A DNA stretch of 50,245 nt from JAJFUE01 sp039683515 (lineage in GTDB: Bacteria; Sumerlaeota; Sumerlaeia; MVZB01), in assembly GCA_039683515.1 (NCBI GenBank), contig JBDKRG010000006.1:1-50245 (forward strand). Reading direction: 5' to 3'. A program made the position numbers and the translations under genes. Below, piece after piece: positions 6,822 to 15,793 of the stretch. Below the pieces are notes generated by a model. The model worked only from the letters and a program-made list of their open reading frames with translations, ran no database searches and was not told the DNA's origin. The stretch's first letter is position 1. Every line of letters starts with the position of its first letter.

Positions 6822-7793
6822 ATGAGCGAGCCGTTCAGCAGTTATCCGCTACTGATGGAGCCCTGGCTGTCGGCGCGGCCGTGGGGTGGCCGGCGCCTTG
6901 AGAGCCTCGGCAAAGTCCTGCCGCCCGACGGCGGCCCGTGGGGCGAAGCCTGGGAGCTGTCCGACCATCCCGACGGCCTCTCGCGCATCGCCAACGGCCC
7001 CTACCAGGGACTGGGGTTCGGCGAGCTCGTGCGCCGGCACCCCGAGGCGATCGGCCGCTCCGAGCCGGTCGCGCGCTTCCCGCTCCTCGTCAAATACATC
7101 GACGCCAACGAGGACCTCTCGATCCAGGTCCACCCCGACGACGCGCACGCCCCCGCCGGCGAGCTCGGCAAGACCGAATGCTGGTACATCATGGACTGCC
7201 CCCGGGGGGCCGAGATCATCCACGGCCTGTCCGGGCAAATCGACGCCGCCCGGCTCGCCGAGGCCGCCCGGCTTGGCAAAATGGAGGCCTGCATCCGCCG
7301 CGTCCCGATCAAGCCCGGCGTCCTCATCCAGATCCCGGCCGGCACCGTCCACGCCATCCTCGGCGGCACGCTCCTGTGCGAGATCCAGCAGTGCTCGAAC
7401 ACGACCTACCGGCTGTGGGACTGGGACCGCAAGCCGGCCCGGCCGCTGCACGTCGCCGACGCGTGCCGCGTGGTCGATTACGCCGTCGCCTCCGCCGCCC
7501 CCGTCCAGACCGAGCCGCTCGAAATGAACCGCTGGCACACGCTGGCCGTCAACCCGTATTTCGAAATCGCCACCTTCCGCATGCCGGCGCAGCGCTCCGA
7601 GTCGATCGCCGTCGAGAACCCGGGCGGCCTGATCCTCAACATCGTCGAGGGCCACGGCCGCATGGCCGCCGCCGGCTTCGAAGCCCCCCTCGCCCTCGGC
7701 CAGACCTGGTTCATGCCGGCCGGCCTCGAGGGCTGGCGGTTCACGACCAACAGTTCGCCGCTTCGCATCCTGGCCAGCCGCTCGCTCGAATAG
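6822..7793 (+). CDS. manA: Mannose-6-phosphate isomerase, class I
   Basis: 323 residues, the size of the short Bacillus-type enzymes. It interconverts mannose 6-phosphate and fructose 6-phosphate in the cytoplasm. The cupin zinc ligands are visible: Gln102 and His104 in IQVHPDD, Glu119 in GKTECWY and His177 in PAGTVHAI. The N-terminal PWGGRRLESLGK matches the family. An upstream in-frame extension of 35 codons has no family similarity, so ATG 6822 is chosen. The product feeds GDP-mannose and glycan synthesis, fitting the glycosyltransferase genes in this window. Phosphofructokinase follows on the same strand after a 218-bp gap. Confidence 0.95.
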   Translation: MSEPFSSYPLLMEPWLSARPWGGRRLESLGKVLPPDGGPWGEAWELSDHPDGLSRIANGPYQGLGFGELVRRHPEAIGRSEPVARFPLLVKYIDANEDLSIQVHPDDAHAPAGELGKTECWYIMDCPRGAEIIHGLSGQIDAARLAEAARLGKMEACIRRVPIKPGVLIQIPAGTVHAILGGTLLCEIQQCSNTTYRLWDWDRKPARPLHVADACRVVDYAVASAAPVQTEPLEMNRWHTLAVNPYFEIATFRMPAQRSESIAVENPGGLILNIVEGHGRMAAAGFEAPLALGQTWFMPAGLEGWRFTTNSSPLRILASRSLE

Positions 7794-7854
7794 TAGGCCG
7801 GCGTCGCCGAACAAAGGGCCTATGGGGTTTATCCTTTGCATGCTTACCATTGGG

Positions 7855-7905
7855 CCGGTCCGTGTTGGTCCGTGACCGTCGGTGCCGGTCCGTGGCCGTC
7901 GGTGG
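7855..7905 (+). repeat. Degenerate GGTCCGTG / CCGTCGGTG array
   Basis: GGTCCGTG occurs at 7857-7864, 7867-7874 and 7887-7894, interleaved with CCGTCGGTG at 7876-7884 and 7896-7904. It lies in the manA-pfkA spacer, which otherwise shows no gene. Confidence 0.8.
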
Positions 7906-8011
7906 CCTTGCCGCTGATCGGTAAACCTTGTAGGATTTCTTCTCCCTCGGGCGTCCCGGCGCCCCGGGCTGACTACCCTGCGCGCCTCGGGCGCGGCGAT
8001 TGGACTGCACG

Positions 8012-9319
8012 ATGAATCCCGAAGAACTGAACGTCAAAACGCTCGGCGAGTGCCGCTACGATTCGCCGCTGACCCGCGTGGCAGCCGGCTGGAACTTCGA
8101 CTTCATCGACGACGACCGCCGCGTCCTGATGGACATCACCACGCAGCCGCGTCCGGACCGCGTCGGCCTGAGCTTCGAGCAGGCCGGCCCGCGTCGCAAG
8201 ACCTTCTTCGACACCGCCGACTCCAAGGCCGCCGTCCTGACCGCCGGCGGGCTCTGCCCGGGGCTCAACGACGTCCTCCGCGCGCTCGTCATGGAGCTGC
8301 ACCACTGGTACGGCGTGCGCCATGTCTACGGCGTCCGCTACGGCTACCTCGGCCTCACCCGCGATACCCGGTGGCCGCCGCACGTCCTGACGCAGGAGGA
8401 GATCTCCGACATCCACGTCCACGGCGGCTCGATCCTGGGCAGCTCGCGCGGCCGCCGCGACGCCGGCGAGATGGCCGACACCCTCGAGCGCCTCGGCGTC
8501 AACATGCTCTTCACGATCGGCGGCGACGGCACCACCCGCGGCGCCCACGACCTCGCCCTCGAGATCGAGCGGCGCGGCAAGCCGATCTCCGTCGTCTCGA
8601 TCCCCAAGACGATCGACAACGACATCGAGATGGTCTTCCGCAGCTTCGGGTTCCAGACCGCCGTCGGCGAGGCGATGCGCACGATCAACTGCGCGCACGC
8701 CGAGTCCAAGGGGGCGCCGAGCTGCGTCGCCATCGTCAAGCTCATGGGGCGCGAGACCGGCTCGATCGCGGCCAACGCCACGCTCGCCAGCGGCGACGTC
8801 AACTACTGCCTCATCCCCGAGCTGCCGTTCCCGCTCGAGGGCGGGAACGGCCTGCTCGAGCACCTGCGCCGCCGCCTGCGCGACCGCAACCACGCCGTCA
8901 TCGCCGTGGCCGAGGGCGCCGGCCAGCACCTGATCGGCACCTCCGGCGAGCGCGACGCCTCGGGCAACGTCAAGTTCAACGACGTCGGCCTGTTCCTGAA
9001 GGACGCCATCGTCAAGGCGTTCAAGGGGTGGGGCGAGGAGGTCAACATCAAGTACTTCGACCCGGGCTACATGATCCGCGCCCTGCCGGCCAACAGCGCC
9101 GACAGCATCTTCTGCTCGGACCTGGCCCAGCACGCCGTCCACGCCGCCATGGCCGGCAAGACGGACGTGATGATCGGCCTGTGGCACGGCATGTTCACGC
9201 ACATCCCGATGGGGGCCGTCGTCGGCAAGAAACGCCGCATCGACCCCAAGGGCAACCTCTGGCGCGCCGTCCTCTCCACGACCGGCCAGCCCGCCGGCTG
9301 GGGGATGGAAGCCCAATAG
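8012..9319 (+). CDS. pfkA: ATP-dependent 6-phosphofructokinase
   Basis: 435 residues. It phosphorylates fructose 6-phosphate, the committed step of glycolysis. Motifs are GGLCPGLND (79-87), GGDGT (170-174), PKTIDND (198-204, catalytic Asp in TIDND) and MGRETG (245-250). GGDG, not GGDD, at the phosphoryl-donor site argues for ATP over pyrophosphate. The Lys in PKTIDND, common in PPi enzymes, places it with the plant/trypanosome-type long ATP-PFKs and not with E. coli PfkA. The first ATG at 8012 is preferred to a TTG four codons earlier. It converges on the next gene with only 14 bases between. Confidence 0.95.
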   Translation: MNPEELNVKTLGECRYDSPLTRVAAGWNFDFIDDDRRVLMDITTQPRPDRVGLSFEQAGPRRKTFFDTADSKAAVLTAGGLCPGLNDVLRALVMELHHWYGVRHVYGVRYGYLGLTRDTRWPPHVLTQEEISDIHVHGGSILGSSRGRRDAGEMADTLERLGVNMLFTIGGDGTTRGAHDLALEIERRGKPISVVSIPKTIDNDIEMVFRSFGFQTAVGEAMRTINCAHAESKGAPSCVAIVKLMGRETGSIAANATLASGDVNYCLIPELPFPLEGGNGLLEHLRRRLRDRNHAVIAVAEGAGQHLIGTSGERDASGNVKFNDVGLFLKDAIVKAFKGWGEEVNIKYFDPGYMIRALPANSADSIFCSDLAQHAVHAAMAGKTDVMIGLWHGMFTHIPMGAVVGKKRRIDPKGNLWRAVLSTTGQPAGWGMEAQ

Positions 9320-9333
9320 GCCTGTGAATGACG

Positions 9334-10794
9334 TTAAAGCCGCGGGATCTCGACGGTGACCGCCTGCGGCCCGTCCCCCGCCTCGACCTTGAACGGCTTG
9401 ATCAGCGGCTTGTCGCCGCTGACTTCCAATCGATAGTCGCCGAACGGCAGCATCATCGGCGACGGTTTGAAGACAAATCCTTCCGCGCCCGACCCGACGA
9501 GCGCCTGGTCGGGCAGGCTCCCCCCGGCCGGCAATGCCAGGCTCCAGCGAAGATTGTTCGGCACCGGGCCGCTGAACTTGAAATCGATCCGGACCAGGCG
9601 CCCCCCGGGTATCTTCACGTCCAGATTCGTCGTGGTTCCATCCCCGATTTTGACATCCGGGATGAACACAAGCGGAACCGTTTTATTCTCGAAGGAATCA
9701 GCCGACATCACGAGCAAGCCATACACCCCTTCCGGCACGTCCTTGAGTTCATAATGGAAGGGCTTCTCCTTCACGATGCACTGCTTCCAGCCCGTAATGT
9801 CATAGCCCATTTCGTCCTTCGGAAGGAGATTGGCCGTTAAATACTGATCGTTCTTCTTTTCAACGCTGACTTCGCTGTTGATCGCGCCCTGGAGGCCACC
9901 CTTGCGCTCGGCAGGCCGAAGCTCCACGCTGACCGTCTTCTGCCCCGGCGCGATCGTCGGCTTTGCCGGAAGCAGGTCCTTGTAACGGACGACGTAGTCC
10001 CCGGGCGGCACGTTGTTGACATGGAACGCACCGTCCTTGTCGGCGTGCACGAACGCCACCCGGTTGCCCGACGACAGGGTCGTCCCCCGCGGGATGACAT
10101 GGACTTCGCCCAGTTCCTCGGCGACGTCAGGATCGATGTTCGGTTTTTCGTATTTCGCGCCAATGATGCGCCCCTCAAGCCGGCACGGCGGCAATTCGAT
10201 GTTCAGGGTATTATCGCCCGGCTTGAGCTCCACCGGCATATAAACGGGCATGTTATTCACGCCGCGGTAGCACAGCCGGTGGAATCCGGGCCACAGGCCG
10301 GCCATCGCATAACGGTTGCCTTGGTCGAGATGCATCCGCCCGCCCGGCGCGTATCGATGCCCTGACCACGAAATCACGTCCGTGTCCTTGGGATCATTCC
10401 GCCCGGTCACCTGCCCGCTCACGCGGCATGGCGCCCATTCGAGGACCAGTTCCTTGTTGGTTTTGTTGTCCCAATCGAGCTCGACCAATGTCGTCAAGAA
10501 CGGGCTGCTGAACCCGTCAACATGAATGGCATACCGGCCGGCCGGCAGGTCCTTGACGACAAACGGCTCCGGCGTGAGCCGCTCGGACCTATATACCTGT
10601 CGATGTTGATCGGTCTGCTCAATGTTCAGCCTCGGCGCGTTTTTCCACCACTCGGCGGGCGGGTTCTCCTTGAGCCGGATGGTGATCGTCGCGTTAGCCC
10701 GATGGAAGATCATGCCCGCAAACACGACCGACGGAGCAATGATGCCCAACAAAACGACCATCCCCACGCTGATCGAACGACGCATGGCGTTCAT
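9334..10794 (-). CDS. Secreted protein with carboxypeptidase-regulatory-like beta domains
   Basis: 486 residues. A signal peptide (about 1-26) predicts export. The rest is a chain of beta-sandwich modules. Recurring patterns such as PPGDYVVRYKDLLP, LPAGRYAIHVDG and VPEGVYGLLVMS match carboxypeptidase-regulatory-like/Cna-B-like domains. The role is probably structural or binding at the cell surface. ATG 10794 has AAGGAG seven bases upstream; a longer ORF runs back through the DUF177 gene in another frame and is spurious. It lies 56 bases after the DUF177 gene. The protein at 48340-50013 has the same general architecture. Confidence 0.75.
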   Translation of the reverse strand: MNAMRRSISVGMVVLLGIIAPSVVFAGMIFHRANATITIRLKENPPAEWWKNAPRLNIEQTDQHRQVYRSERLTPEPFVVKDLPAGRYAIHVDGFSSPFLTTLVELDWDNKTNKELVLEWAPCRVSGQVTGRNDPKDTDVISWSGHRYAPGGRMHLDQGNRYAMAGLWPGFHRLCYRGVNNMPVYMPVELKPGDNTLNIELPPCRLEGRIIGAKYEKPNIDPDVAEELGEVHVIPRGTTLSSGNRVAFVHADKDGAFHVNNVPPGDYVVRYKDLLPAKPTIAPGQKTVSVELRPAERKGGLQGAINSEVSVEKKNDQYLTANLLPKDEMGYDITGWKQCIVKEKPFHYELKDVPEGVYGLLVMSADSFENKTVPLVFIPDVKIGDGTTTNLDVKIPGGRLVRIDFKFSGPVPNNLRWSLALPAGGSLPDQALVGSGAEGFVFKPSPMMLPFGDYRLEVSGDKPLIKPFKVEAGDGPQAVTVEIPRL

Positions 10795-10850
10795 CACGCA
10801 CTCCTTCACCTGTATTTTCACACGGCTCGAGGATGTCGTTGCTGGGATGC

Positions 10851-11387
10851 TTACGATTCGGACTTCAGCTGCTTGAGCTTGGCTTTCCAGTCGCTGGCCT
10901 GGTCGTCCTGGCCGGCCTCGTGCGGGCAGTGGCAGGGTTCGGTGTTGAGGTTCGCGCCGCAGCCGGGGCAGAGGCCCTTGCAGTCCTCGCGGCAATACAG
11001 GCGGTCGGGCAGGGCGGCCATGATCAGCTCGCGCAGGACGCCGGTGGGCTCGACGAAATCGCCGACGTAGGTGTTCACGATCGCCTCGATATCGGAGCCC
11101 TCGTCGGTATCCGGGGCGCCCCCGCGGATCCACGTCTCGTTGACAGTCGCATTGACGACCGTCTGGGCCGGCTCGAGGCAGCGCACGCACTTGCCCTCGG
11201 CGGGAACTGTCATGTCGCCGACCGCGAACACGTCATGGCCGACGATGTTGAACACGACGCGTCCCGTCACGCGCCCGTTGAACGTGTAGTCCTCGTCTTG
11301 CAATTCGATCTCGCGCGGGTCCATGTCCAGGTCGAGTTCGATCGGCCCTTCGCGAAGCTGTTCGACCGGTATTTTCAGCGATTGCAT
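10851..11387 (-). CDS. YceD/DUF177 family protein
   Basis: 178 residues. The family is widespread and usually encoded beside rpmF; it has been linked to 23S rRNA maturation in bacteria and plastids. Seen here are KCVRCLEPAQT in the middle and the characteristic cysteine cluster near the C-terminus, CREDCKGLCPGCGANLN followed by CHC, which could bind zinc. rpmF does not follow, which is unusual; the next gene encodes a secreted protein. ATG 11387 has AGGAG about 10 bases upstream. A GTG three codons earlier sits too close to that site. Confidence 0.85.
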   Translation of the reverse strand: MQSLKIPVEQLREGPIELDLDMDPREIELQDEDYTFNGRVTGRVVFNIVGHDVFAVGDMTVPAEGKCVRCLEPAQTVVNATVNETWIRGGAPDTDEGSDIEAIVNTYVGDFVEPTGVLRELIMAALPDRLYCREDCKGLCPGCGANLNTEPCHCPHEAGQDDQASDWKAKLKQLKSES

Positions 11388-11409
11388 GGTTGTCACTCCT
11401 CATTCATAT

Positions 11410-11430
11410 GCCGGGTTCGGCGAACCCGGC
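11410..11430. repeat. Palindrome in the protease-DUF177 gap
   Basis: GCCGGGTTCG at 11410-11419 and CGAACCCGGC at 11421-11430 form a perfect 10-bp stem with a one-base centre. It abuts the protease stop codon on the minus strand. No T-run follows, so it looks more like a REP-style palindrome than a terminator. Confidence 0.8.
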
Positions 11431-12552
11431 CTACTTGCCCAGTTGCTGGATCATCAGGTATTCCATCAAGTTCTCGTTATTCACATACCCGACGAGCTTC
11501 TCGCCGTCAAGGACGAGAACCGGCAGGCCGTCGGCCTGGCGCATCTGGTCGAACGCGTGCTCGAGCGGCTCGGCGGGGCTGATGCGCGGGAAATCGCGCG
11601 TCATCGCCTGCGCGACGTAGTGGTCGCGCCCCAGCGACGCCAGCCCCTGCAGCAGCTCCTTGCGGCCGAGCACGCCGAGCACCTCCGTCCCGTTCATCAC
11701 CGGGAAATCCTGCTGGCTGGTGGCCAGCAGCAGGTCGGCCGCGCGGCCGAGCGAGTCGCCGTGGTTGAGCACCTCGAAGCGCGTGATCATCGCGTCGCGC
11801 ACACGCTTGCCGCTCATGAGCGCCTGGGACTTGGTGGCCATGGATTCCTGCCCCGCGGCGATGAACACGAAGATGCCGATGAACATCAGGATGACCTGCC
11901 CGTTGAGCAGGCCGACAAGGACGAACAGGATGGCCAGCGCCTGGCCGACCCCCGCCGCGATCGACGTCGCCCGCTCCTTGCTCATCGCCAGCGTCAGAAG
12001 CGACCGCAGGACGCGCCCGCCGTCCATCGGGAACGCCGGGATCAAATTGAAGATCACCAGGATGATGTTGATGATCATGAGCTTCTGAAGAAACGTCAGC
12101 CGGAGGATCGCCTCTTCGTCGGCGATCGACTGCGGCAGAAGCAACTGCCCTCTGAAATACAGGTAGATTCCGATCAGGGTGGCAATCACGACGTTGACCG
12201 ACGGGCCGGCCACGGCGATCCAGAATTCCTGGGTCTTCTCGCCCATGCTGCGCAGCCGGGCCACGCCGCCGATCGGGTAGAGCACGATGTCGTCGGTCTT
12301 GATCCCGTAGGAGCGCGCGACGAGGGCGTGGCCCAGCTCGTGCAGCGCCACGCTCGCGAACACGGCGATTACCAGCGCCAGCCCGCCGAACACGGCCTGG
12401 CCCGAGTGGGCCTGCACGAAGCCGATGAACATCAACAAGAGCAGGAATGTGAAATGCAGGTAAACCGGGATCCCCGCGATGGAGCCCACATACAGCGACC
12501 AGGCACGGTGGGTCCGTTTCGGCGACGCCGCTTCGACGGGTTGCTGGGGCAT
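11431..12552 (-). CDS. Site-2 protease (M50) with tandem CBS domains
   Basis: 373 residues. An intramembrane zinc metalloprotease that cleaves membrane substrates, often anti-sigma factors or regulators. The zinc motif HELGH is at 71-75 and the third-ligand segment NLIPAFPMDGGR at 169-180. Several membrane helices span about 25-240. Two CBS modules occupy about 250-371 and could sense adenine nucleotides. This is the Rip3/YwhC-like bacterial layout. A membrane-bound anti-sigma (24422-27292) exists elsewhere in the window, but nothing shows it is the substrate. GGAGG lies 13 bases before the ATG. Confidence 0.93.
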   Translation of the reverse strand: MPQQPVEAASPKRTHRAWSLYVGSIAGIPVYLHFTFLLLLMFIGFVQAHSGQAVFGGLALVIAVFASVALHELGHALVARSYGIKTDDIVLYPIGGVARLRSMGEKTQEFWIAVAGPSVNVVIATLIGIYLYFRGQLLLPQSIADEEAILRLTFLQKLMIINIILVIFNLIPAFPMDGGRVLRSLLTLAMSKERATSIAAGVGQALAILFVLVGLLNGQVILMFIGIFVFIAAGQESMATKSQALMSGKRVRDAMITRFEVLNHGDSLGRAADLLLATSQQDFPVMNGTEVLGVLGRKELLQGLASLGRDHYVAQAMTRDFPRISPAEPLEHAFDQMRQADGLPVLVLDGEKLVGYVNNENLMEYLMIQQLGK

Positions 12553-12634
12553 GGCGCTCGTTCAGCCTCCGACCAGAAAATCCGGCGCTTTTGGCCAGCT
12601 TTTATTCTAGCATGAGGCCGAACGGCGCGGTCGA

Positions 12635-14086
12635 CTATTTTCCCCTGCGGGAACCGAAAAGGAACCTGGTGACGGAGCGGTGGCCGGCGCGCTCGCCGTT
12701 GGCCGCGAGCGCCTCGCGCAGCTTGTCCAAGCCGTGGCGCGCCATCAGCATCGCCTCTTCCTCGAGCGGGTTCAGGGCGATCTCGGAGAGGTCCTCCAGG
12801 CCGTCGCCGCCGCGCTCGATCTTGACCTGGTTGTCGGGGGCGAACGCCGGGTCGGTCAGCCAGTCGATCAGGCGGCGCGTTGTGCGGTTGTACGAGAAAT
12901 CCTGCTTCATCACGCGGACGGCGTTGCGGGCGAACGTCCGCAGCCCCTCGCGCTGGTCGATCCACGGCTCGATCGTCTCGGCCAGCGCCTGGGGGTCGCC
13001 GATCGGCGCCGGCAGGATCGCCTTGGCGTCGTCGAGCCACTCGCTGATCTCGGTCCCGATCGTGGTCGCCACGGCCAGGTCCATCGCCGCCATGGCGTTG
13101 ATCCGGCTGCGCGCGCCGAACAGCGTCTCGTAGTTGCGGGCGTCGACGTTGATCCCCAGGTCGGCCTCGTGGTAGATGCTCGGCAGCTTCTCCGACTCGA
13201 CCCAGCCGAGCAGGTGGTAGCGGTCCTTGAACGGCGAGGCGCCGACGCGCTCCTCGAACTCGTCGTACGGCCTGCTCGCCTGGCCCTCGACCCGGCCGCC
13301 GGTGCTGACGAAGTGCACCATCGGGTAGCGCGCCATGAGGAGGTTCATCGCCTCGACCAGCGTCGGGATGTCCGCCCCGACGTTGAACCCGCCGCTCCAC
13401 AGGATCACGAACGCGTCGGTCGGGACGATCGGCCCGCGCAGGATCGGCTTGATGACGTCCTCGCCCGGCTTCATGCCGGTTTCCCAGCGGTAGGCGGCGT
13501 TGGGGACGTGGTGGCCGAACGGGTAATCGAACGTGTGCTGGTTGAGGCGGCCGACGCTGGCGAGCTCGCCGGTGACGGCGTGGATCTGCGAGCGCGAGAC
13601 CGCCGAGAACTTGTCGAGCCGCCGCACGATCGTGCGCTCGACCGACCAGGCGTAGCTGAGCCAGTTGTCGCTGGCCTCGGCCCGGCACTTGCCCTGGACC
13701 TCGGCCATCCAGTAGCCGTTGAGGTCGGCCCACAGCGGCACCCGCACCGGCAGCCGCGCCGCGACGAACGAGGGGAAGGTGTTGACGCCGACGATGGCGT
13801 CCGGCTTGATCTGGCGCGCCTGCTCGGTCAGCTGCGCGACCGCGAACTCGGGCTCGCTGTTGGTGAAACGCTGGAACGAAAGCCCCTCGTAACTGTCCGG
13901 GACCATCGCCGACAGGTCGCCGCCGGGGCCGGGGTCCGGCTTGAGCGGGAGCGTGTAGAGGTTGACGGTGTGCCCGGCTTCGAGGATCGGCTTGAGGAAC
14001 TGGCGCGTGCGCAGCGCGGGGGCGGCCATGTACGTCAGCCCCGGCCGCGGCAGCGGCCCATAACCGATGATCATCACGCGTGCCAT
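12635..14086 (-). CDS. GT-B fold glycosyltransferase
   Basis: 483 residues. The N-terminus MARVMIIGYGPLPRPG starts a Rossmann-like domain and ALRTRQFLKPILEAGH is typical of GT4-type enzymes. The C-terminal half holds the sugar-nucleotide region: VILWSGGFNVGADIPTLVEA, then YHEADLGINVDA and an ARSRINAMAA segment where an EX7E-like site is expected. The donor and acceptor are unknown. ATG 14086 (GAGAGGA upstream) is chosen; the 17 codons before it do not look like protein. It lies upstream of the protease gene on the same strand. Confidence 0.8.
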   Translation of the reverse strand: MARVMIIGYGPLPRPGLTYMAAPALRTRQFLKPILEAGHTVNLYTLPLKPDPGPGGDLSAMVPDSYEGLSFQRFTNSEPEFAVAQLTEQARQIKPDAIVGVNTFPSFVAARLPVRVPLWADLNGYWMAEVQGKCRAEASDNWLSYAWSVERTIVRRLDKFSAVSRSQIHAVTGELASVGRLNQHTFDYPFGHHVPNAAYRWETGMKPGEDVIKPILRGPIVPTDAFVILWSGGFNVGADIPTLVEAMNLLMARYPMVHFVSTGGRVEGQASRPYDEFEERVGASPFKDRYHLLGWVESEKLPSIYHEADLGINVDARNYETLFGARSRINAMAAMDLAVATTIGTEISEWLDDAKAILPAPIGDPQALAETIEPWIDQREGLRTFARNAVRVMKQDFSYNRTTRRLIDWLTDPAFAPDNQVKIERGGDGLEDLSEIALNPLEEEAMLMARHGLDKLREALAANGERAGHRSVTRFLFGSRRGK

Positions 14087-14235
14087 TGATTGGGTCCTCT
14101 CGTCGGGCAAGTCGGCGGCGACATCCTGCACCACCACACATTACCTCTGTTTTACAGCCATCGCATGTTTGTTGCAACCGGCAGTCTCAGGATGTCCCGA
14201 CCGAAACAGGCGCGGAGCAACGAAAAAAGTCGGCG

Positions 14236-14262
14236 ACTTTTTGAGGATGTGTGCGTCTAATG
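14236..14262 (+). promoter_or_regulatory. Putative ECF-sigma promoter, copy 1
   Basis: ACTTTTTG at 14236-14243 and GTCTAATG at 14255-14262 are separated by 11 bases. The motif before the ECF sigma gene has ACTTTTTG and CACTAATG at identical spacing. It ends 29 bases before the ATG of a gene whose relatives lie beside that sigma factor. A palindrome (14224-14242, AAAAAGTC...GACTTTTT) overlaps the -35 half. Confidence 0.55.
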
Positions 14263-14291
14263 TTTGAGCGCGGGCGTTTAAGGAGCCTTGG

Positions 14292-15689
14292 ATGAATGAG
14301 AAAAATATAAAGCGAAGACGGTGGCTGCTCTGGACCGCACTGGCAGTTGTCATGGGCCTGCCTGCCATATTGGCCCCCGGGCTGCTCGTTTTATTCCACG
14401 CCAATGCAATCCGGCCGGATCAGTTCGAGCCCCCGGCCGATCTTGTGCGTCCCCGTGCAAGTAAAGGCTCGGCAATTTCGACCGCCCAAACTTCCGGAAC
14501 TTCCGGGGTATTGGTCCCGCCGGGTCCCCATCGTCGGGGGTCGTCGACCTATATCAAATTGGCCGGAATTTTTTCCTCGGAGGAATTCAAAAACGGCTTC
14601 AGCCTGGCATCATGGCAAGGGGGTCAGCCCCTTTCGGCCGAACAGATCAAATGGCTGACCGACCATCGCGAGCTCATTGCCGATATCGTCAAGTTGGCGA
14701 CGACCGACGGGGTTCCGAGAATCACTCGCGAACAGGCTCTGGCGCTCAGCCGGAAAGAGCTGAGACAACTGCAAGCGCCGGATTCTCAGATGATGCTGCG
14801 TTTCGCACGCATCCTGGCAGCCGAAAGCAGCCGCCGGATTGATGCGGGCGATGCAAACGGCGCCGTTGAAACCCTACTCGCGGCTCGATTGCTGGCGCTA
14901 TCACTCCGCGAGCCGTTCGTGCTGGGGCACATGGTTGCACTCCGGATACAGAGTCATGCGGATCAGGAATTGGCCAGGTTGCTATCCAGGCCCTCGTTGA
15001 CGCCCGATCTCGCCCGCCGCATCCACGACCAACTCGCGGGCGAACCGATGGCCATGACCCAACTCCGCGATTGCATGGATCTTCAATATCAACTTGACCG
15101 AAAAGCCGTTATCGACCTGCTTAATGCCCCAATCGCCGACTTATTCAAATATAATATCAACTGTGAGATGAAACACTTTATCAGCCTGGATCCTTCGGTG
15201 GCGGTCCCGGGCAGTTCCTATAAAGATATTTATTGGGAATTCAAGGCTCATCCCAACGCTACAACCGGAGGCCTTTTTAACTCCGCCTATCGCACAATAA
15301 CGATGAAATCATCCGCGTCCAGAATTCTTGATAATTATGATTCCGACTATCGAAATGCTTTCTATGCCATCGATCAGAACCGCCCCATTGACACGCAAAA
15401 AGAAAGCTATTTACCGACAGTCATGGCGTTTACCAATGGCGCACAAGAGAAGGCGAATATGACCCTTCACAACCTCGAACTGGTGGGGCTGGATATGGTC
15501 GCGGGCGGAACGGGAAGCGAAACAGATCCGTTAACCAACGAGCCGTTCAAAACCATTCAGGAGGACGGCTCAATGCTGATCTACAGCATCGGCCCCGACC
15601 TGAAAGATCAGCACGGCCAGGTGGCTTACGATCCCACCAATGGAACCACCAGTGCGGGTGACATCATGCTGCGCATCCCGAGCCGATAA
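14292..15689 (+). CDS. Single-pass membrane protein with a GspG-like C-terminal segment
   Basis: 465 residues, no named family. A short basic start (KRRRW) and one membrane helix (about 13-36) leave most of the protein outside the cytoplasm. The helical middle (about 165-260) contains LAARLLALSLREPFVLGHMV. It resembles the repeat-like helices of the three paralogues at 27962-33022, where the same place reads LLDRYLEAIRLMK and similar. The end has DPLTNEPF and LIYSIGPDLKD, the pattern found at the C-terminus of GspG-type pseudopilins and of the 956-residue anti-sigma protein. Its promoter motif is shared with the ECF sigma gene. Function unknown. Confidence 0.7.
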   Translation: MNEKNIKRRRWLLWTALAVVMGLPAILAPGLLVLFHANAIRPDQFEPPADLVRPRASKGSAISTAQTSGTSGVLVPPGPHRRGSSTYIKLAGIFSSEEFKNGFSLASWQGGQPLSAEQIKWLTDHRELIADIVKLATTDGVPRITREQALALSRKELRQLQAPDSQMMLRFARILAAESSRRIDAGDANGAVETLLAARLLALSLREPFVLGHMVALRIQSHADQELARLLSRPSLTPDLARRIHDQLAGEPMAMTQLRDCMDLQYQLDRKAVIDLLNAPIADLFKYNINCEMKHFISLDPSVAVPGSSYKDIYWEFKAHPNATTGGLFNSAYRTITMKSSASRILDNYDSDYRNAFYAIDQNRPIDTQKESYLPTVMAFTNGAQEKANMTLHNLELVGLDMVAGGTGSETDPLTNEPFKTIQEDGSMLIYSIGPDLKDQHGQVAYDPTNGTTSAGDIMLRIPSR

Positions 15690-15707
15690 CGATTCAGCTT
15701 GACTCCA

Positions 15708-15736
15708 TTGCAAACGCACCCTCCGAACGCTAAAAT
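15708..15736 (+). promoter_or_regulatory. Housekeeping-type promoter of mrp
   Basis: TTGCAA at 15708-15713 and TAAAAT at 15731-15736 with a 17-base spacer fit a sigma-70-type promoter. The start site would be about 50 bases before the mrp ATG. The phrase GCTAAAATG recurs at 48231-48239. Confidence 0.65.
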
Positions 15737-15793
15737 GTGGCGGACTGAAGGTCCCTGATTGGGATCGATATTGTTCGAGAGGTGTTCCTTTAC

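Noticed and set aside
10795..11190. N-terminal extension of the secreted protein into the DUF177 gene
   Set aside because: Overlaps a well-supported gene in another frame; a signal peptide and Shine-Dalgarno site support the later start.
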